A DNA stretch of 64,000 bases, taken from assembly GCF_963580165.1 (NCBI RefSeq), contig NZ_CAUZLM010000006.1, positions 1-64,000 of the forward strand. The letters are read 5' to 3'. The stretch is from Fructobacillus evanidus. Its GTDB lineage: Bacteria; Bacillota; Bacilli; Lactobacillales; Lactobacillaceae. Below are positions 52,501 through 60,885 of the stretch, piece by piece; the stretch's first letter is position 1, and every line of letters begins with the position of its first letter. The notes beneath the pieces were generated by a model. That model had not been told where the DNA came from. It did no database searches and was given only the letters and a program-made list of their open reading frames with translations. The position numbers and the translations under genes were made by a program.

Positions 52501-55500
52501 CGGCAATAGCCCAGCAACCACTGCCAGTGATGCTGAAAAGCAGGGAGCTATTGACTACACGAACGGACTGAATGCGGCAGTTAATGGCCAAAGCATTACC
52601 AATCCAACCAGTGGTAACAAGGCTGGTGAAGCCGCTATTGATTCCTTTAATAAGGGTTATCAAGATGCCGTGGCTGGTAAAGATGACAGTTCTTCAACAG
52701 ATCCAGTTCAAAAGGCAGCGCAAGCAGCTGCAACGGCAGCCTTCAATGACGTAAAGAACAACACCGTCAAGACCCCTGATGAAATCAAGACAATGAACCC
52801 AGTGGCCCAAGTTGCCTATCAGAAGGCGGTCAAAGAAGCTCAGGCAGATGCAGCGCAAGGAGCTCAAGCTTATGTCAACGGTGGCAGTCGCCCAGATGAT
52901 AGCACGGTAGATGGCAAGGCCACCGCCGCCGGATATGATAAGGCTAAGGCTGGTTACACCGATGGTCAAAGTGGTAACAATGCCACATCAACTGACCCAA
53001 GTTACACGACCGGTTATAACGCTGGTAAGAGTGAGGCAAGTGGTTATGATGATCAGAAGGCTCCGGCAGACGATGCATCACAAGCCGAAAAGGATGCTTA
53101 CAATGCAGCCAAGGCTGGAGCTGCCGATGGTATTGCCGGCAAGCAGCCAGCAGATAACTCAACTCAGTCGCAAGCTTACAAAGATGCCTACACCAAGGCT
53201 TATCAGGATGCGACAAATGGTTACAATACTGGTTATGCTGCCGGTCAAAATGGCACCAAGCCAGATACCAGCCAAGCAGCGGACCCATCTTATATGAAGG
53301 GTTACAACGCCGGCCAAGCGGCAAAGCAGGCCATTGCCGATGACCAAAACGGTCAAAACAAGGCAAGCAGTTCAGCTGATTCAACAACCTATAATGATGC
53401 CCAACAGGGTTACCATGATGGCGTTATCGCCACAGGCAAGACAGGCGTCAATACGCCAAATGCTACGTCAGCCAACGGCGATGCACCATACCAGGTGGCC
53501 TATGATCAAGCTATTAAGGATACAAATGCAGCGCGTGCACTCGCTTACCAGGATGCAGACGATAATCACGGTCAAGCAATTGATTCAAATAAGAAATATT
53601 CTCCTAATAGTGATATTCAAACAGTAGCGCAACAGGCTTATAACGACGCTCAAACTGCTTATTCTGACGCTATCTCCGGTGCTACAACACCAACGAATCC
53701 AAATGATGCTCAGGCAAGTGGGGCAGCAGCCGGTACTAATGATAAGAAATTCGTTGATGCAACAGTTGCCAACCAGTCACCAACAACGACGGTCTCTTCT
53801 GCTAAGTCCGGTATTGTGACGGCTCAAATCAGTGCAGCACAAGCTGCCTTTAAGCAAAACCCAGATGCCAGTGACGATTTGAAGGGTGCTGACCCATTAG
53901 CCAACTATGCTTATAAGACCGAAATGGATTCTTTGCAGGCTCAGTATGATACCGGAAAGAGAGAAGCCGCTGCCGGAACAAGCCCAGCTTCAACAGCTAG
54001 CGATGCGGAAAAGCAAGGTGCTATTGACTATACGAACGGACTGAATGCAGCGGTTAACAATGATACCCAAAGCATTACCAACCCAAACAGTGGTAATAAA
54101 GCTGGAGAAGCGGCAGCTGATTCCTTCAATAAAGGTTATCAAGATGCCGTGGCTGGCAAAGATGACAGTAATTCAACTGACCCAGTCCAAAAGGCAGCCC
54201 AAACAGCCGCAACGGCAGCCTTCAATGATGTGACCAAAGGTAGCGTCAAGACCCCTGATGAAATCAAGGCGATGAACCCAGTGGCCCAAGTCGCTTACCA
54301 AAAGGCAGAACAAGAGGCTCAGGCAGATGCTGCCAAGGGAGCCCAGGCCTATGTTAGTGGTGGTGCTCGCCCAGATGACAGCACGGTAGATGGCAAGGCT
54401 GCAGCAGCAGGATATGACGCTGCCAAAGCAGGTTACACGGATGGCCAAAGTGGCAAGACTTCAGCATCAACCGACCCAAGCTACACAACCGGTTATAATG
54501 CTGGTAAGAGTGAAACTGCTGGTTATAATGACCAGAGTTTGCCAGCTAATGCATCGCAAGCCGAGCAAGATGCCTATAACGGTGCAAAGGCTGGAGCAGC
54601 TGATGGAACCACAAGTGCCACGAAGCCAAGTGATCTTTCAGCAAAGTCACAAGCATACCAAGATGCCTATAACAAGGCCTATGCTGATGCACAAGCGGGA
54701 GCTAAGGTTGGTTATCAAGATGGCTCAAAGAGTGGTACACCAACCGACATTTCTGGTCAGGATGACATTTACAAGAAGGCCTATGCTGCCGGTCAGGCAA
54801 CAGCTGCTAATGAAGCGCAAGCTGGCGCCAAAGACTATGTAGCTGGTAAGAGTGCACCGACAGCAGATACGCCTGCTAGCCACTATGGTTACAACCAGGC
54901 TCAAGCTGGATTTAATGATGCAGCTGCTGGTAAGTCGTCTCAATCAACTGATTCTTCATACACCACCGGTTATAATGCTGAAAAATCAGCTCAGGAAGCA
55001 ATTAGTGATGCGAAGAATGGCAACACAAGCCAAGAACAGAGTGCAAGTGATCCAACTGCTTATACTGATGCTCAACAGGGTTATCACGATGGAGTTGTCG
55101 CCACAGGCAAGACTGGTGTGAATACAACAAATGCTACAGCAGCCAACGGTGATGAACCATACCAGGTGGCCTATGACCAAGCTATTAAGGATACGAACGC
55201 AGCCCGTGCAGTTGCTTACCAGGATGCCGATAATGACCATGGTCAAGCAAATGGTTCAGGTTACAAGTATTCTGCTAATAGTGACGTCCAAGGAGTAGCA
55301 CAACAGGCTTATACGGATGCTCAAACTGCTTATTCTGAAGCAATCTCCGGTGCTACGACACCAACGAGTCCAAATGATGCCCAAGCTAGTGGTATTGCAA
55401 CGGCTAAAAACGATCAAAGTTACGTTGATGATACTGTGGCTGGTAAAACGCCAAGTGCAACAGTTTCGGATGCTAAGTCAACCGTTGTTTCAGCTCAAAT

Positions 55501-58366
55501 CACAGCAGCGCAAGTAGCCTTTAAGCAAAACCCAGATGCCAGTGACGATTTGAAGGGCACTGACCCATTGGCTAACTATGCTTATAAGGTCGAAATGGAT
55601 TCTTTGCAGTCAAAGTACAAGGCAGGAATCCAGGACGCAGCCGCCGGTAATAGCCCAGCAACTACAGCAAGCGATGCCGAGAAGCAAGGTGCTAGTGACT
55701 ATACGGCCGGATTGAACGCTGCGGTCAATGGTCAAACGATTGCTAACCCAAACAGTGGTAATAAAGCTGGAGAAGCGGCAGCTGATTCCTTCAATAAAGG
55801 TTATCAAGATGCCGTGGCCGGCAAAGATGACAGTAGTTCAACTGATCCAGTCCAAAAGGCAGCCCAAGCAGCCGCAACGGCAGCCTTCAAGGATGTAACA
55901 GATGGTACAGTCAAGGCTCCTGATGAAATCAAGACGATGAATCCAGTGGCTCAGGTCGCCTATCAGAAGGCAGAACAAGAGGCTCAGGCCGATGCTGCCA
56001 AGGGAGCCCAAGCCTATGTCAACGGTGGCAGTCGTCCAGATGACAGTACAGTAGATGGCAAGGCCGCCGCCGCCGGATATGATGCCGCCAAGGCAGGCTA
56101 CACCGATGGCAAGAGCGGCACTGCCGCCACATCAAACGACCCAAGTTACACAACCGGTTATAACGCTGGTAAGAGTGAGACGAGTGGTTACGATGATCAG
56201 AAGGCCCCAGCAGCTGATGCAACGCAAGCTGAAAAGGATGCTTACAATGCTGCGAAGGCCGGATCAGCCGATGGTATTGCTGGCAAGCAGCCAGCTGATA
56301 ACTCAACTCAGTCGCAAGCCTATAAAGACGCCTATACCAAGGCTTATCAGGATGCGACAACCGGCTATAATGCCGGCTATGCTGCGGGTCAAAACGGTAC
56401 GAAACCAAGTGCCGCCCAAGCAGCGGACCCATCTTATATGAAGGGTTACAACGCCGGTCAGGCAGCAAAGCAAGCCATTACCGATGACCAAAACGGTCAA
56501 AACAACGCAAGCAGCGCCATTGATCCAACAACCTATAATGATGCGCAACAGGGTTATCACGATGGCGTTGTTGCCACGGGCAAGACCTTCAACAATACAC
56601 CAAATGCTACGGCAGCTAACGGCGATGCACCATACCAGGTAGCCTATGATCAAGCTATCAAGGATACGAACGCCGCCCGTGCAGTCGCTTACCAGGATGC
56701 CGACGATAACCACGGTCAAGCAATTGACTCAAGTAAGAAGTATTCTGCTAATAGTGATGTGCAAGCGGTCGCGCAACAGGCTTATAACGACGCTCAAACT
56801 GCTTATTCTGAAGCTATCTCTGGTGCTACGACACCAACGAATCCTAATGATGCTCAGGCAAGCGGAGTAGCCGCAGGCACCAATGATAAAAATTACGTTG
56901 ACGTAACAGTGGCCAACCAGACACCAAGTGCAACGGTTTCGGCTGCCAAGTCAACAGTTGTTTCAGCTCAAATCACAGCAGCGCAAGCAGCCTTTAAGCA
57001 AAATCCAGATGCCAATGATAGCTTGAACGGCACCGATCCACTTGCCAACTATGCTTACAAGGCTGAAATGGATGACTTGCAAACGAAGTACAAGGCAGGA
57101 ATCCAAGACGCAGCTGCCGGCACAAGCCCAGCAGCAAACGCCAGTGATGCCGAAAAGAAGGGTGCTAGTGACTATACAGCCGGATTGAATGCAGCAGTCA
57201 GCGGTCAAACGATTACCAACCCAACGAGTGGTAATAAGGCTGGAGAAGCGGCAGCTGATTCCTTCAAGAAGGGCTATCAAGACGCCAAGAATGGTACGGA
57301 TGACAGTAGCTCAACTGACCCAGTCCAGAAGGCCGCTCAGGCAGCAGCCACAGAAGCCTTCAAGGATGTCACGAATGGTACCGTGAAGACCCCTGATGAA
57401 ATCAATACGATGGATCCAGTGGCCAAGGTTGCTTACCAGAAGGCAGAACAAGAGGCTGAGACCGATGCTGCTCAGGGTGCCCAAACCTATGTCAACGGTG
57501 GCACTCGCCCAGATGACAGTACAGTTGCCGGTAAGGCAGCCGCTGCCGGATACGATGCCGCCAAGGCCGGTTACGAAGATGGTCAAAACGGTAAGGCTAC
57601 GGCATCAACTAATCCAAATTACACGACAGGTTATAACGCCGGTAAGAGTGAGACGAGTGGTTATAGTGACCAAACGGCACCAGCAGCCAATGCGCCACAA
57701 GCCGAGCAAGATGCTTATAACGGTGCAAAGGCCGGAGCCGCCGATGGTACCACAAGTGCCACGAAGCCAAGTGACCTGGCAACAAAGTCACAGGCTTACC
57801 AGGATGCTTATAACAAGGCCTATGCTGATGCCCAAGCGGGTGCCAAGGCCGGGTACCAAGATGGTTCACAGAGTGGTACGCCAACTGATCTTTCTGGTAA
57901 AGATGACATTTACAAGAATGCCTACAATGCTGGGAAGGCAACCGCGACCGATGAAGCCGAATCTGGTGCCAAAGATTATGTGGCCGGTAAGAATGCACCA
58001 ACAGCAGATACGCCAGCTGGCCACTACGGTTACAACCAAGCGAAAGCAGCGTTTGCTGATGCGAATGCCGGTAAGGCATCTCAGTCAACGGATCCTTCAT
58101 ACAACATTGGTTATGATGCTTCAAAATCAGAACAACAAGCTGCCAGTGGTTCTGAGAAGGGCAATACAAACCAAGGACAAACAGCAAGCGATCCAGCTGC
58201 TTATACGGATGCTGCCAAGGCCTATGCTAGCGCTGTTACCGCAGCGCAAGCAGGCAACACCGCTGCAACAACGGTGACGGACCCTGTTTATAAGCAAGCC
58301 TATGACCAAGGTTTGAACGATGCAGAGGCAGCACGCCAGGCAGCTATCCGGGATGCTAATGCTAAC
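46220..58366 (+). repeat. Array of ~1,470-bp coding repeats
   Basis: The anchor encoding NHGQ (or a close variant) recurs at 46220, 47672, 49151, 50621, 52091, 53564, 55235, 56708 and 58364. Steps are 1452, 1479, 1470, 1470, 1473, 1671, 1473 and 1656 bp, so eight units of about 490 residues, two of them enlarged by about 65 residues. All steps are multiples of three. Stretches of over 100 bp after the anchors at 49151 and 52091 look identical, pointing to recent duplication or gene conversion. Confidence 0.85.
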
Positions 58367-60061
58367 CATGGTTTGAATGTTGATCCAGAAAAGGTTTACT
58401 CGGGCAACTCAGCTATCCAGCTCTTTGCTCGTAAGGTCTATGCAGAAGTTCAAAGGTCTTATGCAGCTGTCTTAGATGGTACGACACCAAGTAGTCCAGA
58501 TAGTGCTCAGCAACAAGGTGTGGCAACTGCCAATAATGACAAGGCCTATGTTGATGCGACTGTTGCCGGTAAGACACCAAGTACAACGGTTTCAGATACT
58601 AAGGCTGAGGATGTGGCAGCTGCCGTTACAGCAGCACAAAAAGCCTTTTCAGCTAATCCGGATGCTAGTGACGATTTGAATGGCACTGATCCATTAGCCA
58701 ACTATGCTTATAAGGCAGCTCTGGATGACTTGCAGGCAAAGTACAAGGCCGGTGTTGCAGATGCAGGCAATATCAACGAACCTGGTAGTTCAGCCGATGC
58801 AGCTACTCAGCGTGGTGCCAATGACTTTAACGCTGGTTTGAACGCTGCACTGAATGGCCAAACCATCACAAACCCAACGTCTGGTGAAAAGGCTGGAGAA
58901 GCGGAAGCCGCTGCCTTCAACCAAGGTTATGCCGATGCACAAAACGGAGTCGATGACAGCGCTGCCAAAGATCCTGTCCAAAAGGCCGCCCAAAAGGCTG
59001 CAACTCAAGCCTTTAGCGACAGTCCTGATTTCAAGACAGATGCTGAAGTGAACCAGATGGACCCAGTTTCAAAGGCTGCTGGCTATGCTGATGCGCAGAA
59101 GGGTTATAACGACGCCAAGGCAAACGTCCAGCCAACAGCTGCCGAGCAGGCAGATGCTAACTATATGAAGGGTTACCAGGCTTATAAGGACAGTCAAACT
59201 GGCTATAACAATGCCGGAACGCAGACGAAGCCTGCGGACGATGCCCCACAGCCAGAAAAGGATGCCTATAATGGTGCCATTGCTGGTGTAGCGGATGCGG
59301 TTGCTGGCAAGGCCAAGGAAAGTGACTTGGCTACTAAGTCACAGGCTTACCAAGATGCTTATAACAAGGCCTATGCAGCTGCTCAAGCCGGTTTGAATGA
59401 TGCCGATAGTGAAAAATCAGCTCAGTCAACCGATCCAGATTACATGACAGGCTACAACGCCGGTAAGAAGCACATCACAACTGTGGATAACACGGGTCAA
59501 AGTGATGCGTTATCCGGATTGGCTCCTCAGGATGCTAATTTGAATGCAAAGGACAAGGCAGCTTATGACGAGGCCTATAGTCGGACGATTGCTGGTTTGA
59601 ATGACGGCGCTAATGGTGTTCCAGAAGCAATGCCAAACGATCCAAACTATCAGAAGGGTTATGCTGCCGGTGAAGCAGCTCGCGCATTGTTGGCTGACAA
59701 GCAGAACAACACGCACACGACTGTGGCTGACCAGGCAAGCTATGATATAGCTGCTCAAGCATATCAGCAGGCCGAGGACGACGTCGCCAATGGCCGCCCA
59801 AAGAGTCCCAAGAATCAAAGCCCTGTTTATGTTTTGGTCTATGACCGTGCCTACGACTTCTTGTTGAATGAAAAGAACCAGAAGAAGACACCACAGCCAG
59901 AACCAGCAGCACCTGTTGAGAGTGCACCAACTCCAGCACCTGTACTGCCACAAACAGGCGAACAGCAAAATGTTACTGAAAATAGTGGCCTTGTTGCTTT
60001 GCTGCTCTCATCAATCCTCGGATTGGTTGCAACGGCTAAGCGCAAGCGTAACGATAAGTAA
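49553..60061 (+). CDS. Giant LPXTG adhesin, C-terminal segment after the TAG
   Basis: Continuation of the gene starting at 41393, in the same frame. The first internal ATG is at 49628 but has no ribosome site and no signal peptide, so independent use is unlikely. It carries most of the 490-residue repeats, rich in Ala, Gly, Asp, Asn, Gln and Tyr, with recurring GY..G motifs (SYTTGYNAGKSE; SYMKGYNAGQAAK). The C-terminus has a proline-rich spacer and the sortase signal LPQTG at residues 6185-6189 of the full frame, a hydrophobic span and KRKRNDK. One odd cysteine appears (QSCYHDG, near 51935) where other repeats have QQGYHDG. Confidence 0.8.
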   Translation, partial: AATGNSPATTASDAEKQGAIDYTNGLNAAVNGKTIANPTSGNKAGEAAIDSFNKGYQDAVDGKDDSTLTDPVQKAAQAAATNAFNDVKNNTVKTADQIKAMNPVAQVAYQKALTEAQADAAKGAQAYVSGGARPDDSTVDGKATAAGYDKAATGYADGKSGSSAASNDPSYTTGYQAGQSEKNGYNDQSLPDNASQTEKDAYNAAKAGAADGIAGKQPADNSTQSQAYKDAYTKAYQDATNGYNTGYAAGQSGTKPDASQAADPSYMKGYNAGQAAKQAIADDQNGQNNASSSADSTTYNDVQQGYHDGVVATGKTGVNTPNATAANGDAPYQAGYNQAITDTNKARAAAYQDADDNHGQAIDSNKKYSPNSDIQTVAQQAYNDAQTAYSDAISGATTPTNPNDAQASGIAAGTNDKNYVDATVANQAPSATVSSAKSTIVSAQIAAAQAAFKQNPDAKDALNSGDPLANYAYKAEMDALQKQYQIGISDGKAATNAATTASDAEKQGVSDFITGLNAVVNGPTIANPNSGNQAGAAVINSFNQGYQDAEKGTDDSGSGDPVIKAAQIAATDAFNDVKNNTIKTPDEIKTMNPVAQVAYQKALTAAENAASQGAQTYVNGGSRPDNTTVTGKVAAAGYDDAKSGYADGKSGAAASLTNNPSYMTGYNAGLNEKSGYNDQSLPADASQAEKDAYNAAKAGAADGIAGKKPADNSKQSQAYQDAYTQAYNDATNGYNDGYAAGQNGTKPDASQAADPSYMKGYNAGQAAKQAIADDQNGQNNASSSADSTTYNDVQSCYHDGVMAVGKNGADTSPTAPSGDVPYQKGYTQGVQDALAARVKSIQDADDNHGQAIDSNKKYSPNSDIQTVAQQAYNDAQTAYSEAISGATTPTSPNDAQASGITTAQNDQNYVNATVANQTSSATVSSAKSTIVSAQITVAQKAFTANPDAPDSLNSTDPLANYAYKTEMDALQTKYNTGKQEAADGNSPATTASDAEKQGAIDYTNGLNAAVNGQSITNPTSGNKAGEAAIDSFNKGYQDAVAGKDDSSSTDPVQKAAQAAATAAFNDVKNNTVKTPDEIKTMNPVAQVAYQKAVKEAQADAAQGAQAYVNGGSRPDDSTVDGKATAAGYDKAKAGYTDGQSGNNATSTDPSYTTGYNAGKSEASGYDDQKAPADDASQAEKDAYNAAKAGAADGIAGKQPADNSTQSQAYKDAYTKAYQDATNGYNTGYAAGQNGTKPDTSQAADPSYMKGYNAGQAAKQAIADDQNGQNKASSSADSTTYNDAQQGYHDGVIATGKTGVNTPNATSANGDAPYQVAYDQAIKDTNAARALAYQDADDNHGQAIDSNKKYSPNSDIQTVAQQAYNDAQTAYSDAISGATTPTNPNDAQASGAAAGTNDKKFVDATVANQSPTTTVSSAKSGIVTAQISAAQAAFKQNPDASDDLKGADPLANYAYKTEMDSLQAQYDTGKREAAAGTSPASTASDAEKQGAIDYTNGLNAAVNNDTQSITNPNSGNKAGEAAADSFNKGYQDAVAGKDDSNSTDPVQKAAQTAATAAFNDVTKGSVKTPDEIKAMNPVAQVAYQKAEQEAQADAAKGAQAYVSGGARPDDSTVDGKAAAAGYDAAKAGYTDGQSGKTSASTDPSYTTGYNAGKSETAGYNDQSLPANASQAEQDAYNGAKAGAADGTTSATKPSDLSAKSQAYQDAYNKAYADAQAGAKVGYQDGSKSGTPTDISGQDDIYKKAYAAGQATAANEAQAGAKDYVAGKSAPTADTPASHYGYNQAQAGFNDAAAGKSSQSTDSSYTTGYNAEKSAQEAISDAKNGNTSQEQSASDPTAYTDAQQGYHDGVVATGKTGVNTTNATAANGDEPYQVAYDQAIKDTNAARAVAYQDADNDHGQANGSGYKYSANSDVQGVAQQAYTDAQTAYSEAISGATTPTSPNDAQASGIATAKNDQSYVDDTVAGKTPSATVSDAKSTVVSAQITAAQVAFKQNPDASDDLKGTDPLANYAYKVEMDSLQSKYKAGIQDAAAGNSPATTASDAEKQGASDYTAGLNAAVNGQTIANPNSGNKAGEAAADSFNKGYQDAVAGKDDSSSTDPVQKAAQAAATAAFKDVTDGTVKAPDEIKTMNPVAQVAYQKAEQEAQADAAKGAQAYVNGGSRPDDSTVDGKAAAAGYDAAKAGYTDGKSGTAATSNDPSYTTGYNAGKSETSGYDDQKAPAADATQAEKDAYNAAKAGSADGIAGKQPADNSTQSQAYKDAYTKAYQDATTGYNAGYAAGQNGTKPSAAQAADPSYMKGYNAGQAAKQAITDDQNGQNNASSAIDPTTYNDAQQGYHDGVVATGKTFNNTPNATAANGDAPYQVAYDQAIKDTNAARAVAYQDADDNHGQAIDSSKKYSANSDVQAVAQQAYNDAQTAYSEAISGATTPTNPNDAQASGVAAGTNDKNYVDVTVANQTPSATVSAAKSTVVSAQITAAQAAFKQNPDANDSLNGTDPLANYAYKAEMDDLQTKYKAGIQDAAAGTSPAANASDAEKKGASDYTAGLNAAVSGQTITNPTSGNKAGEAAADSFKKGYQDAKNGTDDSSSTDPVQKAAQAAATEAFKDVTNGTVKTPDEINTMDPVAKVAYQKAEQEAETDAAQGAQTYVNGGTRPDDSTVAGKAAAAGYDAAKAGYEDGQNGKATASTNPNYTTGYNAGKSETSGYSDQTAPAANAPQAEQDAYNGAKAGAADGTTSATKPSDLATKSQAYQDAYNKAYADAQAGAKAGYQDGSQSGTPTDLSGKDDIYKNAYNAGKATATDEAESGAKDYVAGKNAPTADTPAGHYGYNQAKAAFADANAGKASQSTDPSYNIGYDASKSEQQAASGSEKGNTNQGQTASDPAAYTDAAKAYASAVTAAQAGNTAATTVTDPVYKQAYDQGLNDAEAARQAAIRDANANHGLNVDPEKVYSGNSAIQLFARKVYAEVQRSYAAVLDGTTPSSPDSAQQQGVATANNDKAYVDATVAGKTPSTTVSDTKAEDVAAAVTAAQKAFSANPDASDDLNGTDPLANYAYKAALDDLQAKYKAGVADAGNINEPGSSADAATQRGANDFNAGLNAALNGQTITNPTSGEKAGEAEAAAFNQGYADAQNGVDDSAAKDPVQKAAQKAATQAFSDSPDFKTDAEVNQMDPVSKAAGYADAQKGYNDAKANVQPTAAEQADANYMKGYQAYKDSQTGYNNAGTQTKPADDAPQPEKDAYNGAIAGVADAVAGKAKESDLATKSQAYQDAYNKAYAAAQAGLNDADSEKSAQSTDPDYMTGYNAGKKHITTVDNTGQSDALSGLAPQDANLNAKDKAAYDEAYSRTIAGLNDGANGVPEAMPNDPNYQKGYAAGEAARALLADKQNNTHTTVADQASYDIAAQAYQQAEDDVANGRPKSPKNQSPVYVLVYDRAYDFLLNEKNQKKTPQPEPAAPVESAPTPAPVLPQTGEQQNVTENSGLVALLLSSILGLVATAKRKRNDK

Positions 60062-60124
60062 GTTTCATTGATAAATCAGTTTAGGTGCTATTGCTTTTAG
60101 GCATTGGCGCGTAAACCAAAAAGG

Positions 60125-60158
60125 AAGTCCAAGAAGTAATCTTCTTGGGCTTTTTTTA
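60125..60158 (+). terminator. Terminator after the first giant adhesin
   Basis: AAGTCCAAGAAG pairs with CTTCTTGGGCTT around TAAT and is followed by a T run. Confidence 0.88.
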
Positions 60159-60885
60159 TTTTGCCGAAAATGTTGAAGAACGTTGAAGCATAATTGTAAA
60201 TTTTGCAGAAAAAATAGCTAAAAATTTGGCGGAGTTTAGAGCGAGATTTTTTTGTCAACTTAGAAAAATAAAAGTAAACGATTGCAAGATTTCTTTGTCC
60301 TTTCTAATGATTTTGATTTTTTTTAGAAAAAATACTGTCTCTTTTTGATAAAGATTATAAATAAAGATGAAATATTTTGAAATGTTTTGTGGCGAGAAAA
60401 CAGAAATTGAGGTCCTTTTTACTTGTGATAGTTTTGTTAAGGCTAAAAAACGCTGATTAGCTGGAAAAACGTGTCTTATCAGTCGTCTATGTTCAATAAA
60501 AAACATGAATATAACTCAAATGTTGTCAAAAAAATCCTAAAAAAGAATGAATATAAATATTTGATATTTTTATATATATTGTGTTACGATAATGTCACAA
60601 TACTATTGATAGTGTGTTGTGAATGTCGATTGTGTTTTTTGTGAACAGAAGTACTTGTTAGGTTTAGGGAGAAAGACCTAATTTAGAACTGAATTGGTTG
60701 ATAGATGAAATAAAAACAGATTCCTTTCTAAAGTGGCGAATCGAATGATTCAATATTTTTCAAAAGAAAAAATTGATTTTGATTTTATCAATCAAATATC
60801 GGTAACCGAGAAAGTGCTAATGCTTGCTAGTGTCGAGTCCGTTAATTTCGGCTATCAACTATGGCTGAAGGAAAGGTGAGTATTT
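60159..60885 (+). promoter_or_regulatory. AT-rich gap with promoter and long leader of the second giant adhesin
   Basis: No gene seen. A promoter candidate TTGATA (60561-60566)-18-TACGAT (60585-60590), with GATAAT overlapping it at 60588-60593, would give a ~290-nt untranslated leader, close to that of the first adhesin. Within it are hairpin candidates TAGGT/ACCTA (about 60658-60680) and ATTGAT/ATCAAT (about 60772-60793). AAGGAAAGG precedes the ATG. Confidence 0.45.

Noticed and set aside
46220..58366. CRISPR-like array
   Set aside because: The repeats are ~1.47 kb coding units in one reading frame, without short repeats and unique spacers.
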